Shown here one piece after another: positions 1 to 7,457 of a stretch of 14,427 bases of DNA (positions are counted from its first letter, which is position 1; each line of letters starts with the position of its first letter). A program made the translations under genes and the position numbers. The DNA is from an uncultured Bacteroidales bacterium. Lineage in GTDB: Bacteria > Bacteroidota > Bacteroidia > Bacteroidales > F082. The notes under the pieces were generated by a model, which was not told the DNA's origin, searched no databases, and worked only from the letters and a program-made list of their open reading frames with translations. The stretch is taken from NCBI GenBank assembly GCA_937902805.1, contig CALEMB010000116.1, positions 1 to 14,427 of the forward strand, given 5' to 3'.

Positions 1-13
1 GCTCTTCCGATCT
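1..13. other. Residual Illumina adapter
   Basis: The first 13 bases, GCTCTTCCGATCT, are identical to the 3' end of the common Illumina TruSeq adapter. They are therefore not genomic. The next six bases (CGATCT at 14-19) repeat the adapter tail and may also be artefactual. The last six bases of the window (AGATCG, 14422-14427) equal the start of the reverse-complement adapter. Both contig ends are thus untrimmed read ends. Confidence 0.9.
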
Positions 14-862
14 CGATCTCTTGAGTTGTTCTATCGTGTTGTGTGCATAGATCTGCGTCGTCGCCAAGTCCTGGTGCCCCAACAGTTTTTGGATGGCCAC
101 AAGGCTCGCACCTTCATCCAATAGATGCGTGGCGAAAGTGTGGCGCAAGACATGCGGGCTTTTCTGCTTCAACGAGGTGACGCCTTCGAGCAAGTGGTGC
201 ACCTTATTATATACAAAGGAGGGTGAAGTCTCCTCCCCTTTGTCGTTCAGCAGGAGACGGTCGGCTCGCGTCTCAAAGGTGGCGTCGCGCAAGGCTTGAT
301 ATTGCGTTATCAGCTTTATCATCTCTGATGATAACGGCACAAAACGGTCTTTATTGCGTTTGCCGTGAATTTTCAGCTGCATGCCGATAATGTCAACATC
401 GCTGTCCTTGAGTCCGCGCAGTTCGGCCTGACGCATGCCCGTCTGGTACAGCAGTTCGAAGAGCAGACGGTCGCGGCAGGTGGCGAAGTCCTCCCCTTCG
501 CCAAACGACACCTTATCAATATCGGTCTCGGTGACGAACTTCACCAAGGTCTTGGGCTGCTTCAGCGCCCTGATACCCGTCATAGGCGACTTCTCGATGA
601 GGTTTTCGCGCAGGCAGTATTTATAAAAGGTGCGCAATGTGGAGATTTTTCGATTGATGCTCCTATTGACCAGTCCTTCCTCTTTCATGTGGACGATGTA
701 TGATTTCACCGTGGTCGTCTTCACCTGGGTGAGATCATCCGTTTCATAGACGCTCTTGAGGTATGCCACAAACTGCTCCATGTCGTGGCGGTAGGCTTCC
801 ACCGTCAATGCCGAAAAACGCTTCTCCGCCTGAAGGTATACTATGAACTGTTCGACGAGCAT
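14..862 (-). CDS. xerC: Xer-type tyrosine recombinase (XerC/XerD-like), 3' end missing
   Basis: Site-specific tyrosine recombinase of the Xer family, which resolves chromosome dimers by strand exchange at dif-like sites. The frame is open from ATG 862 to the contig edge, about 283 codons. An N-terminal SAM-like DNA-binding domain covers roughly residues 1-90 (KTTTVKSYI, SINRKISTLRTFYKY). The catalytic domain keeps the full set of active residues: R144 (TGMRQAEL), K168 (HGKRNKDR), H237 and R240 (HVLRHTFATHLL), H263 (LLGHQ) and nucleophile Y272 (TTQIYAHN). The reading stops at about NTIEQLK, where relatives have only around ten more residues, so the gene is cut by the contig end and not degraded. 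The last codons read Arg-Ser repeats from adapter sequence; genuine sequence probably ends near base 20. It follows rpsU on the same strand, a Bacteroidales arrangement. XerC rather than XerD is a neighbourhood guess. No Shine-Dalgarno is visible, and a terminator-like hairpin sits immediately before the ATG. Confidence 0.9.
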
Positions 863-865
863 AAT

Positions 866-914
866 AAAAAACTTCGCCGTAAAATTAGTAATAAATTCCC
901 AACTTACGGCGAAG
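866..914 (-). terminator. Long-loop terminator between rpsU and xerC
   Basis: Read on the minus strand, an 11-bp perfect inverted repeat (CTTCGCCGTAA at 914-904, TTACGGCGAAG at 882-872) encloses a 21-nt loop. It is followed at once by six T residues (871-866). This has the form of an intrinsic terminator for rpsU, although the loop is longer than usual. The T-run ends three bases before the xerC ATG (862-860), so the structure also forms the end of the xerC leader and would reduce xerC expression unless RNA polymerase reads through. Confidence 0.65.
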
Positions 915-949
915 CTTGCTTAAAAAATTATTTTTCCTAAGCGGGCGAA

Positions 950-1147
950 TTACATATTCTCTTCAGCCTCACGGAGTTTCTGAACATAGATGGCCTTCAT
1001 CAGCTGTGCACGCTTGATGACTGAGGGCTTGGTGAACTGTTGGCGTTTACGCAATTCCTTCACGACGCCGGTCTTTTCATACTTTCTCTTGTAGCGCTTC
1101 AAAGCTCTGTCGATGCTTTCGCCTTCTTTAACAGGAACAATAATCAT
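950..1147 (-). CDS. rpsU: 30S ribosomal protein S21
   Basis: Small-subunit ribosomal protein bS21, 65 residues, the usual length. The start MIIVPVKEGESIDRALKR and the basic middle (KRYKRKYEKTGVVKELRKRQ) match the family from end to end, and the C-terminal part is also strongly charged. bS21 sits near the 3' end of 16S rRNA and helps initiation; in Bacteroidetes it is associated with sequestering the anti-Shine-Dalgarno. The start ATG at 1147 is set by the conserved MIIVPV sequence. A Bacteroidetes -7 element lies upstream at 1217-1224. The gene is followed on the same strand by a terminator hairpin and the Xer recombinase. Confidence 0.97.
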   Translation of the reverse strand: MIIVPVKEGESIDRALKRYKRKYEKTGVVKELRKRQQFTKPSVIKRAQLMKAIYVQKLREAEENM

Positions 1148-1216
1148 TTTAAAACACTTCCTTCTTTTAAATGGTTAATACTAATTGTTATCTCCGCTTT
1201 TCACGGAATGAGGGCG

Positions 1217-1224
1217 CAAAAGTA
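1217..1224 (-). promoter_or_regulatory. -7 promoter element for rpsU
   Basis: The minus strand reads TACTTTTG, matching the Bacteroidetes sigma-factor -7 consensus TAnnTTTG, about 70 bases upstream of the rpsU ATG. No good TTTG -33 partner at the expected spacing was found. Confidence 0.6.
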
Positions 1225-1308
1225 CAACTTTTTCTTTTACGGCGACACATTAATTGAAAAAAATCGCTTAAAGCAACGAATTGTGCGGAGAAGCGTCAAG
1301 GATTTTTC

Positions 1309-1316
1309 TATTTTTG
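1309..1316 (+). promoter_or_regulatory. -7 promoter element for the tatA operon
   Basis: TATTTTTG matches TAnnTTTG and lies 29 bases before the tatA ATG. The nearest TTG upstream (1281-1283) is spaced 25 bases away, longer than the usual 19-20, so the -33 element is weak or absent. The 198-base gap between rpsU and tatA holds this promoter and the divergent rpsU promoter and no gene. Confidence 0.6.
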
Positions 1317-1345
1317 CAAAATCATTAACATAAACAATCTACACA

Positions 1346-1525
1346 ATGCAATTACTTATTATCGGATGGCTTGAAATCCTTCTAATCGTATTAATCGTGC
1401 TGTTGCTCTTCGGAGCTAAAAAAATTCCGGAGCTGATGAAGGGCTTAGGCAAAGGCGTGAAGAGCTTCAAGGACGGCATGAACGGCACGGAAGAACCAGA
1501 GATCAAGGAAGACAAGAAGGCATGA
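1346..1525 (+). CDS. tatA: Sec-independent translocase subunit TatA
   Basis: Small subunit of the twin-arginine translocase, which oligomerises with TatC to let folded proteins cross the inner membrane. The product is 59 residues and begins MQLLIIGWLEILLIVLIVLL. It has the family layout: one N-terminal membrane helix (about 3-22), the hinge LFGAKKIPELMKGLGKG (Phe-Gly followed by an amphipathic helix, 22-45), then a short acidic/basic tail ending EIKEDKKA. Start ATG 1346 lies 29 bases after a -7 element. No tatC or tatB is in the window. The next two genes encode products with twin-arginine motifs, so this subunit appears to be expressed with its own clients. The gap to the next gene is 70 bases. 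Confidence 0.93.
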   Translation: MQLLIIGWLEILLIVLIVLLLFGAKKIPELMKGLGKGVKSFKDGMNGTEEPEIKEDKKA

Positions 1526-1595
1526 ACAATCGTTAGATCGGTTCTTTCCGGGACTACTTGAATAATTCAAAGAACTAATTCAAAATCAACTTAAT

Positions 1596-3056
1596 ATGCT
1601 ACGTAAAATCAGAATCGTACTACAAGTGGTCATGATGACCCTTGTGACACTGCTACTGCTCGGCATCGGCTTCCGAGTGCACCTCTGGGCGGGCTGGGTG
1701 GCCAAAATCCAACTCATCCCCGCCATACTGGCCGTGAGCCTTGGCGTGTTGGTGCTAATTCTCTGCTGCACTGCATTCTTCGGAAGAATCTACTGCAGCG
1801 TGGTGTGCCCTTTGGGCATCATGCAGGACTTCTTCTCATGGCTTGGCGGCAAGTTCAAGAAAGACCGCTTCTCTTTCGCAAAAGAAAGGAAGATCCTACG
1901 CTACGTCGTCTGCATCCTATTCTTTCTCGCGATGATTATCGGCTTTGCGCCCGTCACGACTTTGATTGAGCCTTACAGTGCCTACAGCCGCATCGTCAAC
2001 AGCCTGTTCAAGCCCCTGTATGACTTGCTGAACAATTGGCTTGCCGGCATCGACGCCGCCAACGACCGCTACAACTTCACCGAAGTCCAAATCTGGACCC
2101 GCAGCGTGACGACTTTTGTCGTGGCCATCGCCACCTTGGTCATGGTTGGCGCGCTTGCTTTCTGGAAAGGCCGCCTCTATTGCAACACCATCTGCCCCGT
2201 TGGCACCTTACTAGGCTCCATTTCGCGTGTCATGAAAACGGGCTGCCGCGTGCGCTTCAACAAGGACAAGTGCAAAAACTGTGGCATGTGTGAAAAGAAC
2301 TGCAAGGCGCAAGCCATCGACTTCAAAAACGGTACGGTGGACTATTCGCGTTGCGTAGTTTGCGGCGACTGCCTCGACAAGTGCAAATTCGACGCATTAC
2401 ATTATACCGCCAAAAGCCCCGTAGCCGAGTCACACCCCGTCAATACGGAGCGTCGCGCCTTCCTCGTGGGTGCAGCAGTGGCTGGCACCACGGCAGCCAT
2501 GGCACAGACCAAAATGAAGGTAGATGGCGGTTTGGCCGTCATCGAGGACAAAGTGGCTCCAAAACGCAAAACGCCCATCACACCTCCCGGCTCGATTTCG
2601 GCACACCATATCCAAAAGCATTGCACGGCTTGTCAACTCTGTGTTTCGAGTTGTCCGAATAACGTATTGCGTCCCTCCACCGATCTGATGCACTTCATGC
2701 AGCCTATGATGTCGTTTGAACGTGGTTACTGCCGCCCCGAATGTACACGCTGCAGCGAAGTCTGCCCCGCTGGTGCCATCAAACCCATCACGAGAGAAGA
2801 GAAGACCGCCATCCATGTTGGCCATGCTGTGTGGATCAAGGAGAACTGCGTAGTGCTCACCGACGGCGTCAGCTGCGGTAACTGCGCCCGCCATTGCCCT
2901 ACAGGTGCCATCCAGATGGTCGACTATGAAGGCCATAAGGTGCCCGCCGTGGACGAGAACAAATGCATCGGCTGTGGTGCTTGCGAGAACCTCTGCCCTG
3001 CCCGACCGTTTAGCGCGATTTATGTGGAAGGGAATGAAATGCATCATATCAATTGA
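1596..3056 (+). CDS. Membrane polyferredoxin, NapH-NapG-like fusion with internal Tat segment
   Basis: Predicted inner-membrane electron-transfer protein of 486 residues. The N-terminal half resembles NapH: four likely membrane helices (about 7-29, 38-60, 103-123, 171-190), the paired CxxxCP motifs C67/C71 and C196/C200, and two ferredoxin motifs, C226-C229-C232-C236 and C253-C256-C259-C263. Next comes TERRAFLVGAAVAG (R286, R287), a twin-arginine hydrophobic stretch ending in AMAQ (about 301-304), which looks like a Tat signal with a possible cleavage site. The C-terminal half resembles NapG, beginning near a PPGSI sequence, with four more cysteine sets: C343/346/349/353, C379/383/386/390, C418/427/430/434 and C457/460/463/467. 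In Nap systems NapH takes electrons from quinol and NapG passes them to the periplasm; here both seem joined in one chain. Fifteen bases separate it from the downstream reductase. No napA, napB or napC is present, so a nitrate-reductase role is not supported. Confidence 0.88.
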   Translation: MLRKIRIVLQVVMMTLVTLLLLGIGFRVHLWAGWVAKIQLIPAILAVSLGVLVLILCCTAFFGRIYCSVVCPLGIMQDFFSWLGGKFKKDRFSFAKERKILRYVVCILFFLAMIIGFAPVTTLIEPYSAYSRIVNSLFKPLYDLLNNWLAGIDAANDRYNFTEVQIWTRSVTTFVVAIATLVMVGALAFWKGRLYCNTICPVGTLLGSISRVMKTGCRVRFNKDKCKNCGMCEKNCKAQAIDFKNGTVDYSRCVVCGDCLDKCKFDALHYTAKSPVAESHPVNTERRAFLVGAAVAGTTAAMAQTKMKVDGGLAVIEDKVAPKRKTPITPPGSISAHHIQKHCTACQLCVSSCPNNVLRPSTDLMHFMQPMMSFERGYCRPECTRCSEVCPAGAIKPITREEKTAIHVGHAVWIKENCVVLTDGVSCGNCARHCPTGAIQMVDYEGHKVPAVDENKCIGCGACENLCPARPFSAIYVEGNEMHHIN

Positions 3057-3071
3057 TTAAAATATGAAACC

Positions 3072-4472
3072 ATGGATAGAAGAGATTTCCTAAAACATAT
3101 AGGCGGGGCGGCCGTGGCGACCTCGGTGGTGCTTTCCGCTTGCAAAAACAATGAAAACAAGGCTCCCGTCGTGGGCAACATTATTGACGGCCAAGGCGAA
3201 ATGACCTACCGAATCAACCACAACACGGGTGACAAGGTATCGCTGCTGGGCTACGGCATGATGCGTCTGCCCGTGGAGGCGGGTGGCACCCTTTGGGACA
3301 ACCCCACCTCCCCCATCAACCAGGAGCTAATTAACCAAGAAATCGACTACGCCCTCGAGCATGGCGTGAACTACTTCGACACCTCTCCGGTGTATTGTAA
3401 GGGTCAGTCGGAACACGCCACAGGTATCGCTTTGGCGAGGCATCCGCGTAACTCGTATTATATCGCCACCAAGCTGTCAAACTTCAGTCCCTCCACATGG
3501 GACACGGAGAGTTCCAAGGCCATGTTCGAGAAATCGCTGAAAGAGCTACAAACCGACTACATCGACTACCTGTTGCTGCACAGCATCGGTGGCGAGTCAA
3601 AGGAATTGAACAGCATGGAGATGTTCAACGCCCGATTCATGGACAATGGCATCCTTGACTGGCTCGTGGAACAGAAGCAAGCTGGGCGCATCCGCAACCT
3701 TGGCTTCTCATTCCACGGCGACCCCAAACTCTTTGACACGATGCTGCAATGGCACGACGAAGGCCGTTATCATTGGGACTTTGTGCAAATCCAGATGAAC
3801 TATGTCGACTGGAACTACGCCCACCGTATCGAGGAAGAGAACGTCAACGCGTCGTATCTTTACGAGGAGCTGCACAAGCGCAACATTCCCGGTGTCATCA
3901 TGGAGCCGCTGCTGGGCGGTCGTTTGGCCAGCCTCCCCGACTACCTCGTCATGCAGATGAAGGAACGCGAGCCAGAGACGCCCGTCGCCCGCTGGGCCTT
4001 CCGTTATGCCGGCACGCCCGAGGGCATTCTCACCGTGCTCAGTGGCATGACTTATATGGAACATCTGGCGCAAAATGTGGAAACCTACTCGCCGCTTCGT
4101 CCCATCACACCCGAGGAAGACGAGTTCTTGATGAAGATTGCCGAGGAGTTTGTGGAGCTGAAGACCGTGCCCTGCACTGCCTGTAACTACTGCATGCCCT
4201 GCCCTTACGGCCTCAACATCCCCGTCATCTTCTCGTATTACAACAAGTGCGTCACCGAAGGTAAGATGCCAGCTGGCAGCCATGAGGCGCGCGAGTACCA
4301 AGAAGCACGAAAACGTTTCCTCATCGGCTACGACAGAAACGTCCCGTCGCTACGCCAAGCCAGCCATTGCATCGGATGTGGACAATGCACGGAGCACTGC
4401 CCGCAAAAAATCAACATCCCCGAGGAGTTACACAGAATTGACGACTACGTGGAGCAGTTGAAGCAGATGTAA
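3072..4472 (+). CDS. Tat-type lipoprotein aldo/keto reductase with two 4Fe-4S motifs
   Basis: Predicted exported oxidoreductase of 466 residues. It starts MDRRDFLKHIGGAAVA, a twin-arginine signal (R3, R4), followed by a lipobox LSAC with C24 as the lipidation site. The aldo/keto reductase barrel has the catalytic tetrad D103 and Y108 (NYFDTSPVY), K134 (IATKLS) and H170 (LLLHSIG), and a late LSGMTYMEHLAQNVE segment typical of the cofactor-binding end. The C-terminal part adds ferredoxin-like motifs C368-C371-C374-C377P and C433-C436-C439-C443P. AKR enzymes normally use NADPH, which is not free outside the cytoplasm. Either the cofactor is bound before Tat export, or electrons arrive through the iron-sulphur clusters from the adjacent membrane polyferredoxin. 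Substrate unknown. The start is fixed by the Tat signal, 15 bases after the upstream stop, and a strong terminator follows 10 bases after the stop. Confidence 0.9.
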   Translation: MDRRDFLKHIGGAAVATSVVLSACKNNENKAPVVGNIIDGQGEMTYRINHNTGDKVSLLGYGMMRLPVEAGGTLWDNPTSPINQELINQEIDYALEHGVNYFDTSPVYCKGQSEHATGIALARHPRNSYYIATKLSNFSPSTWDTESSKAMFEKSLKELQTDYIDYLLLHSIGGESKELNSMEMFNARFMDNGILDWLVEQKQAGRIRNLGFSFHGDPKLFDTMLQWHDEGRYHWDFVQIQMNYVDWNYAHRIEEENVNASYLYEELHKRNIPGVIMEPLLGGRLASLPDYLVMQMKEREPETPVARWAFRYAGTPEGILTVLSGMTYMEHLAQNVETYSPLRPITPEEDEFLMKIAEEFVELKTVPCTACNYCMPCPYGLNIPVIFSYYNKCVTEGKMPAGSHEAREYQEARKRFLIGYDRNVPSLRQASHCIGCGQCTEHCPQKINIPEELHRIDDYVEQLKQM

Positions 4473-4482
4473 TCGCCTGCCG

Positions 4483-4520
4483 AAAAAGGAAAAGCCTCGT
4501 GACGAGGCTTTTCCTTTTTT
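4483..4520 (+). terminator. Strong terminator after the aldo/keto reductase
   Basis: A perfect 17-bp inverted repeat (4483-4499 and 4503-4519) with a three-base loop TGA and a GC core (GCCTCG/CGAGGC). It is flanked by A-rich and T-rich ends, so it can act in both directions. It lies between the convergent reductase and DUF308 genes. Confidence 0.93.
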
Positions 4521-4571
4521 GAAGATGTAATGTCCTCAACAGAGAACAATTCTAAAACATAATCATACTGC

Positions 4572-5111
4572 TTACTTGATGGCCTTCTCAATGCGGTTCA
4601 CGCCCATCACGGCGACGATATGAGCCAGACCTGAGACGATGATGGAGATACCGATAAGGGTTGAGATCGTCTTAGCAGTGAGATCAAGATTCTTGAGGCC
4701 GAAGAAGCCGATGACAGCTCCAATGATGCCCAGAATCAGGATGGCCCACCACAAGGGGAAGCCCAGCTTCTTGTAGTCGAAGCTCTGGACGGCCACACTA
4801 ATGCCCTCGATAATCACCCAACAAGCGAACATGACTGGGAGTGATATGGCGGCACCCAAAATGTTGAACAAGATGAAGAAGCCAAAGAAGATTTCGAGCA
4901 AGGCCATCAAAATGCGTGAAGCACTGTTAGGCATGAACGCCTGCGTCCTAAAAGTGAACACCATTCTAAAGACACCTGAGAAGAGGGTCAACAAACCCAG
5001 AACCCATGCTGTGGACAGAAGGGTGATGTCGGGTCTCATAATGCAGATGACGCCAAGGGCGATGAGAAGGAGACCTGAAATGCAAATCCAAATTTTTTTA
5101 CCCGTTTTCAT
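4572..5111 (-). CDS. DUF308 / HdeD-like membrane protein
   Basis: Integral membrane protein of 179 residues with about six helices (roughly 7-25, 33-52, 66-84, 90-109, 118-138, 147-168). The pattern GLLLIALGVICIMRP near the N-terminus, repeated Leu/Ile/Gly-rich helices and the length fit the DUF308 family, which includes the E. coli acid-resistance membrane protein HdeD. No catalytic residues are seen. The biochemical role in Bacteroidales is not known. It lies 69 bases downstream of the dipeptidyl-peptidase gene on the same strand, and no clear TAnnTTTG element was found in that gap. It may be co-transcribed with the peptidase or use a promoter I cannot see. Confidence 0.85.
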   Translation of the reverse strand: MKTGKKIWICISGLLLIALGVICIMRPDITLLSTAWVLGLLTLFSGVFRMVFTFRTQAFMPNSASRILMALLEIFFGFFILFNILGAAISLPVMFACWVIIEGISVAVQSFDYKKLGFPLWWAILILGIIGAVIGFFGLKNLDLTAKTISTLIGISIIVSGLAHIVAVMGVNRIEKAIK

Positions 5112-5180
5112 GGTTTTAAAAATTTAATGGTTGATAAAATAAAAAAAGTTTTACACGTTGTGTTCTAATACTTGCCATAC

Positions 5181-7400
5181 TCATTCACCCAACAGATGCT
5201 CAAACAAGAAGTTGTCAATCTTGTTGAAGAGATGCATGCGGCTCTCGCCCTTTCCGTATTCATAGCCACCGTAGATGCCGTGGTTCTTGTTAGGATAGAT
5301 CATCAAGTCGAACTGCTTGCCGTTCGAAATCATGGCTTTGATGAGTTCCATAGCGTTCTGGTAGTGGACGTTGTCGTCTCCGCTGCCGTGGCAGAGCAGA
5401 TAATTGCCTTTTATCAACTCCGTATTGTGAACGGGAGAATTGAGGTCGTAACCATCGGGGTTCTCCTGCGGTGTACGCATGAAACGTTCGGTGTAGATGT
5501 TGTCGTAGTAACGCCAGTTGGTCACAGGAGCCACCGACACAGCCGTGCTGATGACATCAGCACCCTTGGTGATGCCGTTGGCAGCCATGAAGCCACCATA
5601 GCTCCAGCCGTAAATACCAATCTTGTCAGCATTCACGTAGGGCTGCTTGGCCATGTATTTGGCGAGGGTGATCATGTCCTCGGTCTCATATTTGCCGAGT
5701 TGCAGGTAAGTCATCTTCTTGAAAACCTCACCCCTCGCACCGCTACCACGGTTGTTGATGGACACGCTGATGATACCGCGTTGAGCGAGCAGTTGCAGCC
5801 ACCAGTAATCGCTGTCGGCCCATGAGTTGTTCACCGTATGATGACCGGGACCACCATACACGTAAATCAGCACAGGATATTTCTTGGCGGGGTCGAAGTC
5901 AGGAGGCAGAATCTGCCAGGCGTCCATCTCGACTTGGGTGCCATCGGGCAGCACGAAAGCCGGGTCGCTGATCTTCATGAGTTTCTTCTCGCCAAGGTTG
6001 TAGTCCTTGATTCTCTCGGCAAACTCATGGTTGTCCTCCAACACGCGCACCAACTTACCCTTGTTGGTGTAGAGTTCATACTGCCTCGGCTGGCTGATGG
6101 AGGAGTTAATATTAATAAGGTAGCTGAAGTCGTTGCTGAACGTCGCCGAGTTGGTACCTTCACGGCCAATCACCTCGCGCATCTGGCCTTTCAGGTTGAC
6201 GGCGTAGATTTGGCGGTCGACAGGCGTGTTCTTGGCGGCTTGGAAATACACTTCCTTGCCGTCGAAGCCGTATACTGAGGTCACATCCCATGCACCGCTG
6301 GTGAGCTGCGTCGCCTGCGTGCCATCGAGGTTGCAGAGGTAAATGTGGTTGTAGCCGCTCTTCTCGGAAGTCATGAGGTAGCGCTTACCATCCTCAAGGA
6401 AATGCCAGTCGTCGGTGATGTCGATGTAATATTCGTTGGTCTCGTCGTAGAACACACGGCTCTTGCCTGTGGTGGCGTCAGCAGCCAAAATCTCAAGATG
6501 GTTCTGGTGACGGTTGAGGCGTTGGATGGCCAGCACATTGGCGTCTTTCGTCCAGGCCATGCGAGGCAGGTAGATGTCGGTTTCCTTGCCTGTGTCCATC
6601 TTCACTGTCTTACCGCTTTCAAGGTCGTAGACATAGATCTCGACAATGGAGTTGTCCTCACCAGCCTTGGGATATTTGAAGCTGTACCAGTCGGGATAGA
6701 GCCCTTCGAACATCTCCATCTGGAACTCGCGCACGTTGCTCTCGTCGAACTTCATGAAGGCAATCTTCTTGCTGTCGGGTGACCAACAAAAGCCCAGCGA
6801 GAAGCTGAACTCCTCTTCATAGACCCAGTCGGGCGCGCCATTGATAATATGATTATAGAGGCCGTCGTTGGTGAACTGCTTCTCCTCCCCTGTCTCCAAA
6901 TCCTTGATGAACAAGTTGTTGTCGCGCATGAAGGCGACCTTGGTGGCATCGGGCGAGAAGGTGGCGAGACGTTGTTTGCCATTGTCGGACAACGGCTGCA
7001 AAGTCTTGGTCTTGAAGTCGTAGACATAATACGTGGCGTGGTACGAGTGACGGTAGATGCTCTCAATATCGGTAACACAAAGCATCTTGTCCTCATTGGC
7101 ACTCAATTCATAGTCTGCAAGGCCGATGGGCAGGTCTTCACCTTCCATGACGAGGTCGGCAATGCCGAACAAGGTCTTTTCAAGCTTTCCGGTCTTGTAG
7201 TTATAGATGTTGAGTTCGCCTCTCTCGAAGGACGCGTAGGTCTTGCCGTCCTTCATGGAATTCATGCCGCGGACAGACTTGGCATAGAACATGGGACGCA
7301 TGTAGATGTCCTCCAATTCGATATTTTTCTTCTCTTGGGCCGAAGCCGAAACTGCTCCAAAAACAAGGAACAAACTGATTAACAAATATTTAAGTTTCAT
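5181..7400 (-). CDS. Dipeptidyl-peptidase IV (S9 family serine peptidase)
   Basis: Secreted serine peptidase that removes N-terminal dipeptides, usually Xaa-Pro. The product is 739 residues. It starts MKLKYLLISLFLVFGAVSASAQ, a signal peptide with a likely cleavage after ASA. A beta-propeller N-terminal domain follows, containing DWVYEEEF (191-198), the double-Glu motif that in DPP4 enzymes holds the substrate amino terminus. The C-terminal hydrolase domain has GWSYGG with nucleophile S600, DDNVHY with D675, and NKNHG with H707; spacing and length match DPP4. I chose ATG 7400 over an upstream GTG at 7421, because the GTG lies on the -7 element (7421-7428) and would disrupt the signal peptide. 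In Bacteroidales such enzymes are periplasmic or outer-membrane linked and serve peptide use. Long open frames on the opposite strand are shadows. Confidence 0.95.
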   Translation of the reverse strand: MKLKYLLISLFLVFGAVSASAQEKKNIELEDIYMRPMFYAKSVRGMNSMKDGKTYASFERGELNIYNYKTGKLEKTLFGIADLVMEGEDLPIGLADYELSANEDKMLCVTDIESIYRHSYHATYYVYDFKTKTLQPLSDNGKQRLATFSPDATKVAFMRDNNLFIKDLETGEEKQFTNDGLYNHIINGAPDWVYEEEFSFSLGFCWSPDSKKIAFMKFDESNVREFQMEMFEGLYPDWYSFKYPKAGEDNSIVEIYVYDLESGKTVKMDTGKETDIYLPRMAWTKDANVLAIQRLNRHQNHLEILAADATTGKSRVFYDETNEYYIDITDDWHFLEDGKRYLMTSEKSGYNHIYLCNLDGTQATQLTSGAWDVTSVYGFDGKEVYFQAAKNTPVDRQIYAVNLKGQMREVIGREGTNSATFSNDFSYLININSSISQPRQYELYTNKGKLVRVLEDNHEFAERIKDYNLGEKKLMKISDPAFVLPDGTQVEMDAWQILPPDFDPAKKYPVLIYVYGGPGHHTVNNSWADSDYWWLQLLAQRGIISVSINNRGSGARGEVFKKMTYLQLGKYETEDMITLAKYMAKQPYVNADKIGIYGWSYGGFMAANGITKGADVISTAVSVAPVTNWRYYDNIYTERFMRTPQENPDGYDLNSPVHNTELIKGNYLLCHGSGDDNVHYQNAMELIKAMISNGKQFDLMIYPNKNHGIYGGYEYGKGESRMHLFNKIDNFLFEHLLGE

Positions 7401-7420
7401 AGCAAAAAGATTTAATTGCA

Positions 7421-7428
7421 CAAAGATA
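7421..7428 (-). promoter_or_regulatory. -7 promoter element for the dipeptidyl-peptidase gene
   Basis: The minus strand reads TATCTTTG (TAnnTTTG), about 20 bases before the ATG at 7400. It supports that start over the upstream GTG, which overlaps the element. Confidence 0.65.
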
Positions 7429-7457
7429 GTTTTTTTTCAAAAAAGAAAGAAAAAATC

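Noticed and set aside
2430..3047. A 205-codon minus-strand frame opposite the polyferredoxin
   Set aside because: It is a shadow of the cysteine-rich coding strand, with no promoter, domain or neighbour supporting it.
1596..3056. Periplasmic nitrate reductase operon
   Set aside because: NapH/NapG-like features are present, but no napA, napB, napC or napD is nearby, and the partner gene is an aldo/keto reductase.
5112..5180. Weak hairpin ACAC-AAC-GTGT followed by T-rich sequence after the peptidase gene
   Set aside because: A four-base stem set off from the T-run by AAAAC is too weak to call a terminator.
5172..7382. Several long open frames on the plus strand opposite the dipeptidyl-peptidase gene
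   Set aside because: They lie wholly antisense to a gene with full catalytic motifs and a signal peptide, and show no recognisable domains; they reflect codon bias in the real gene.
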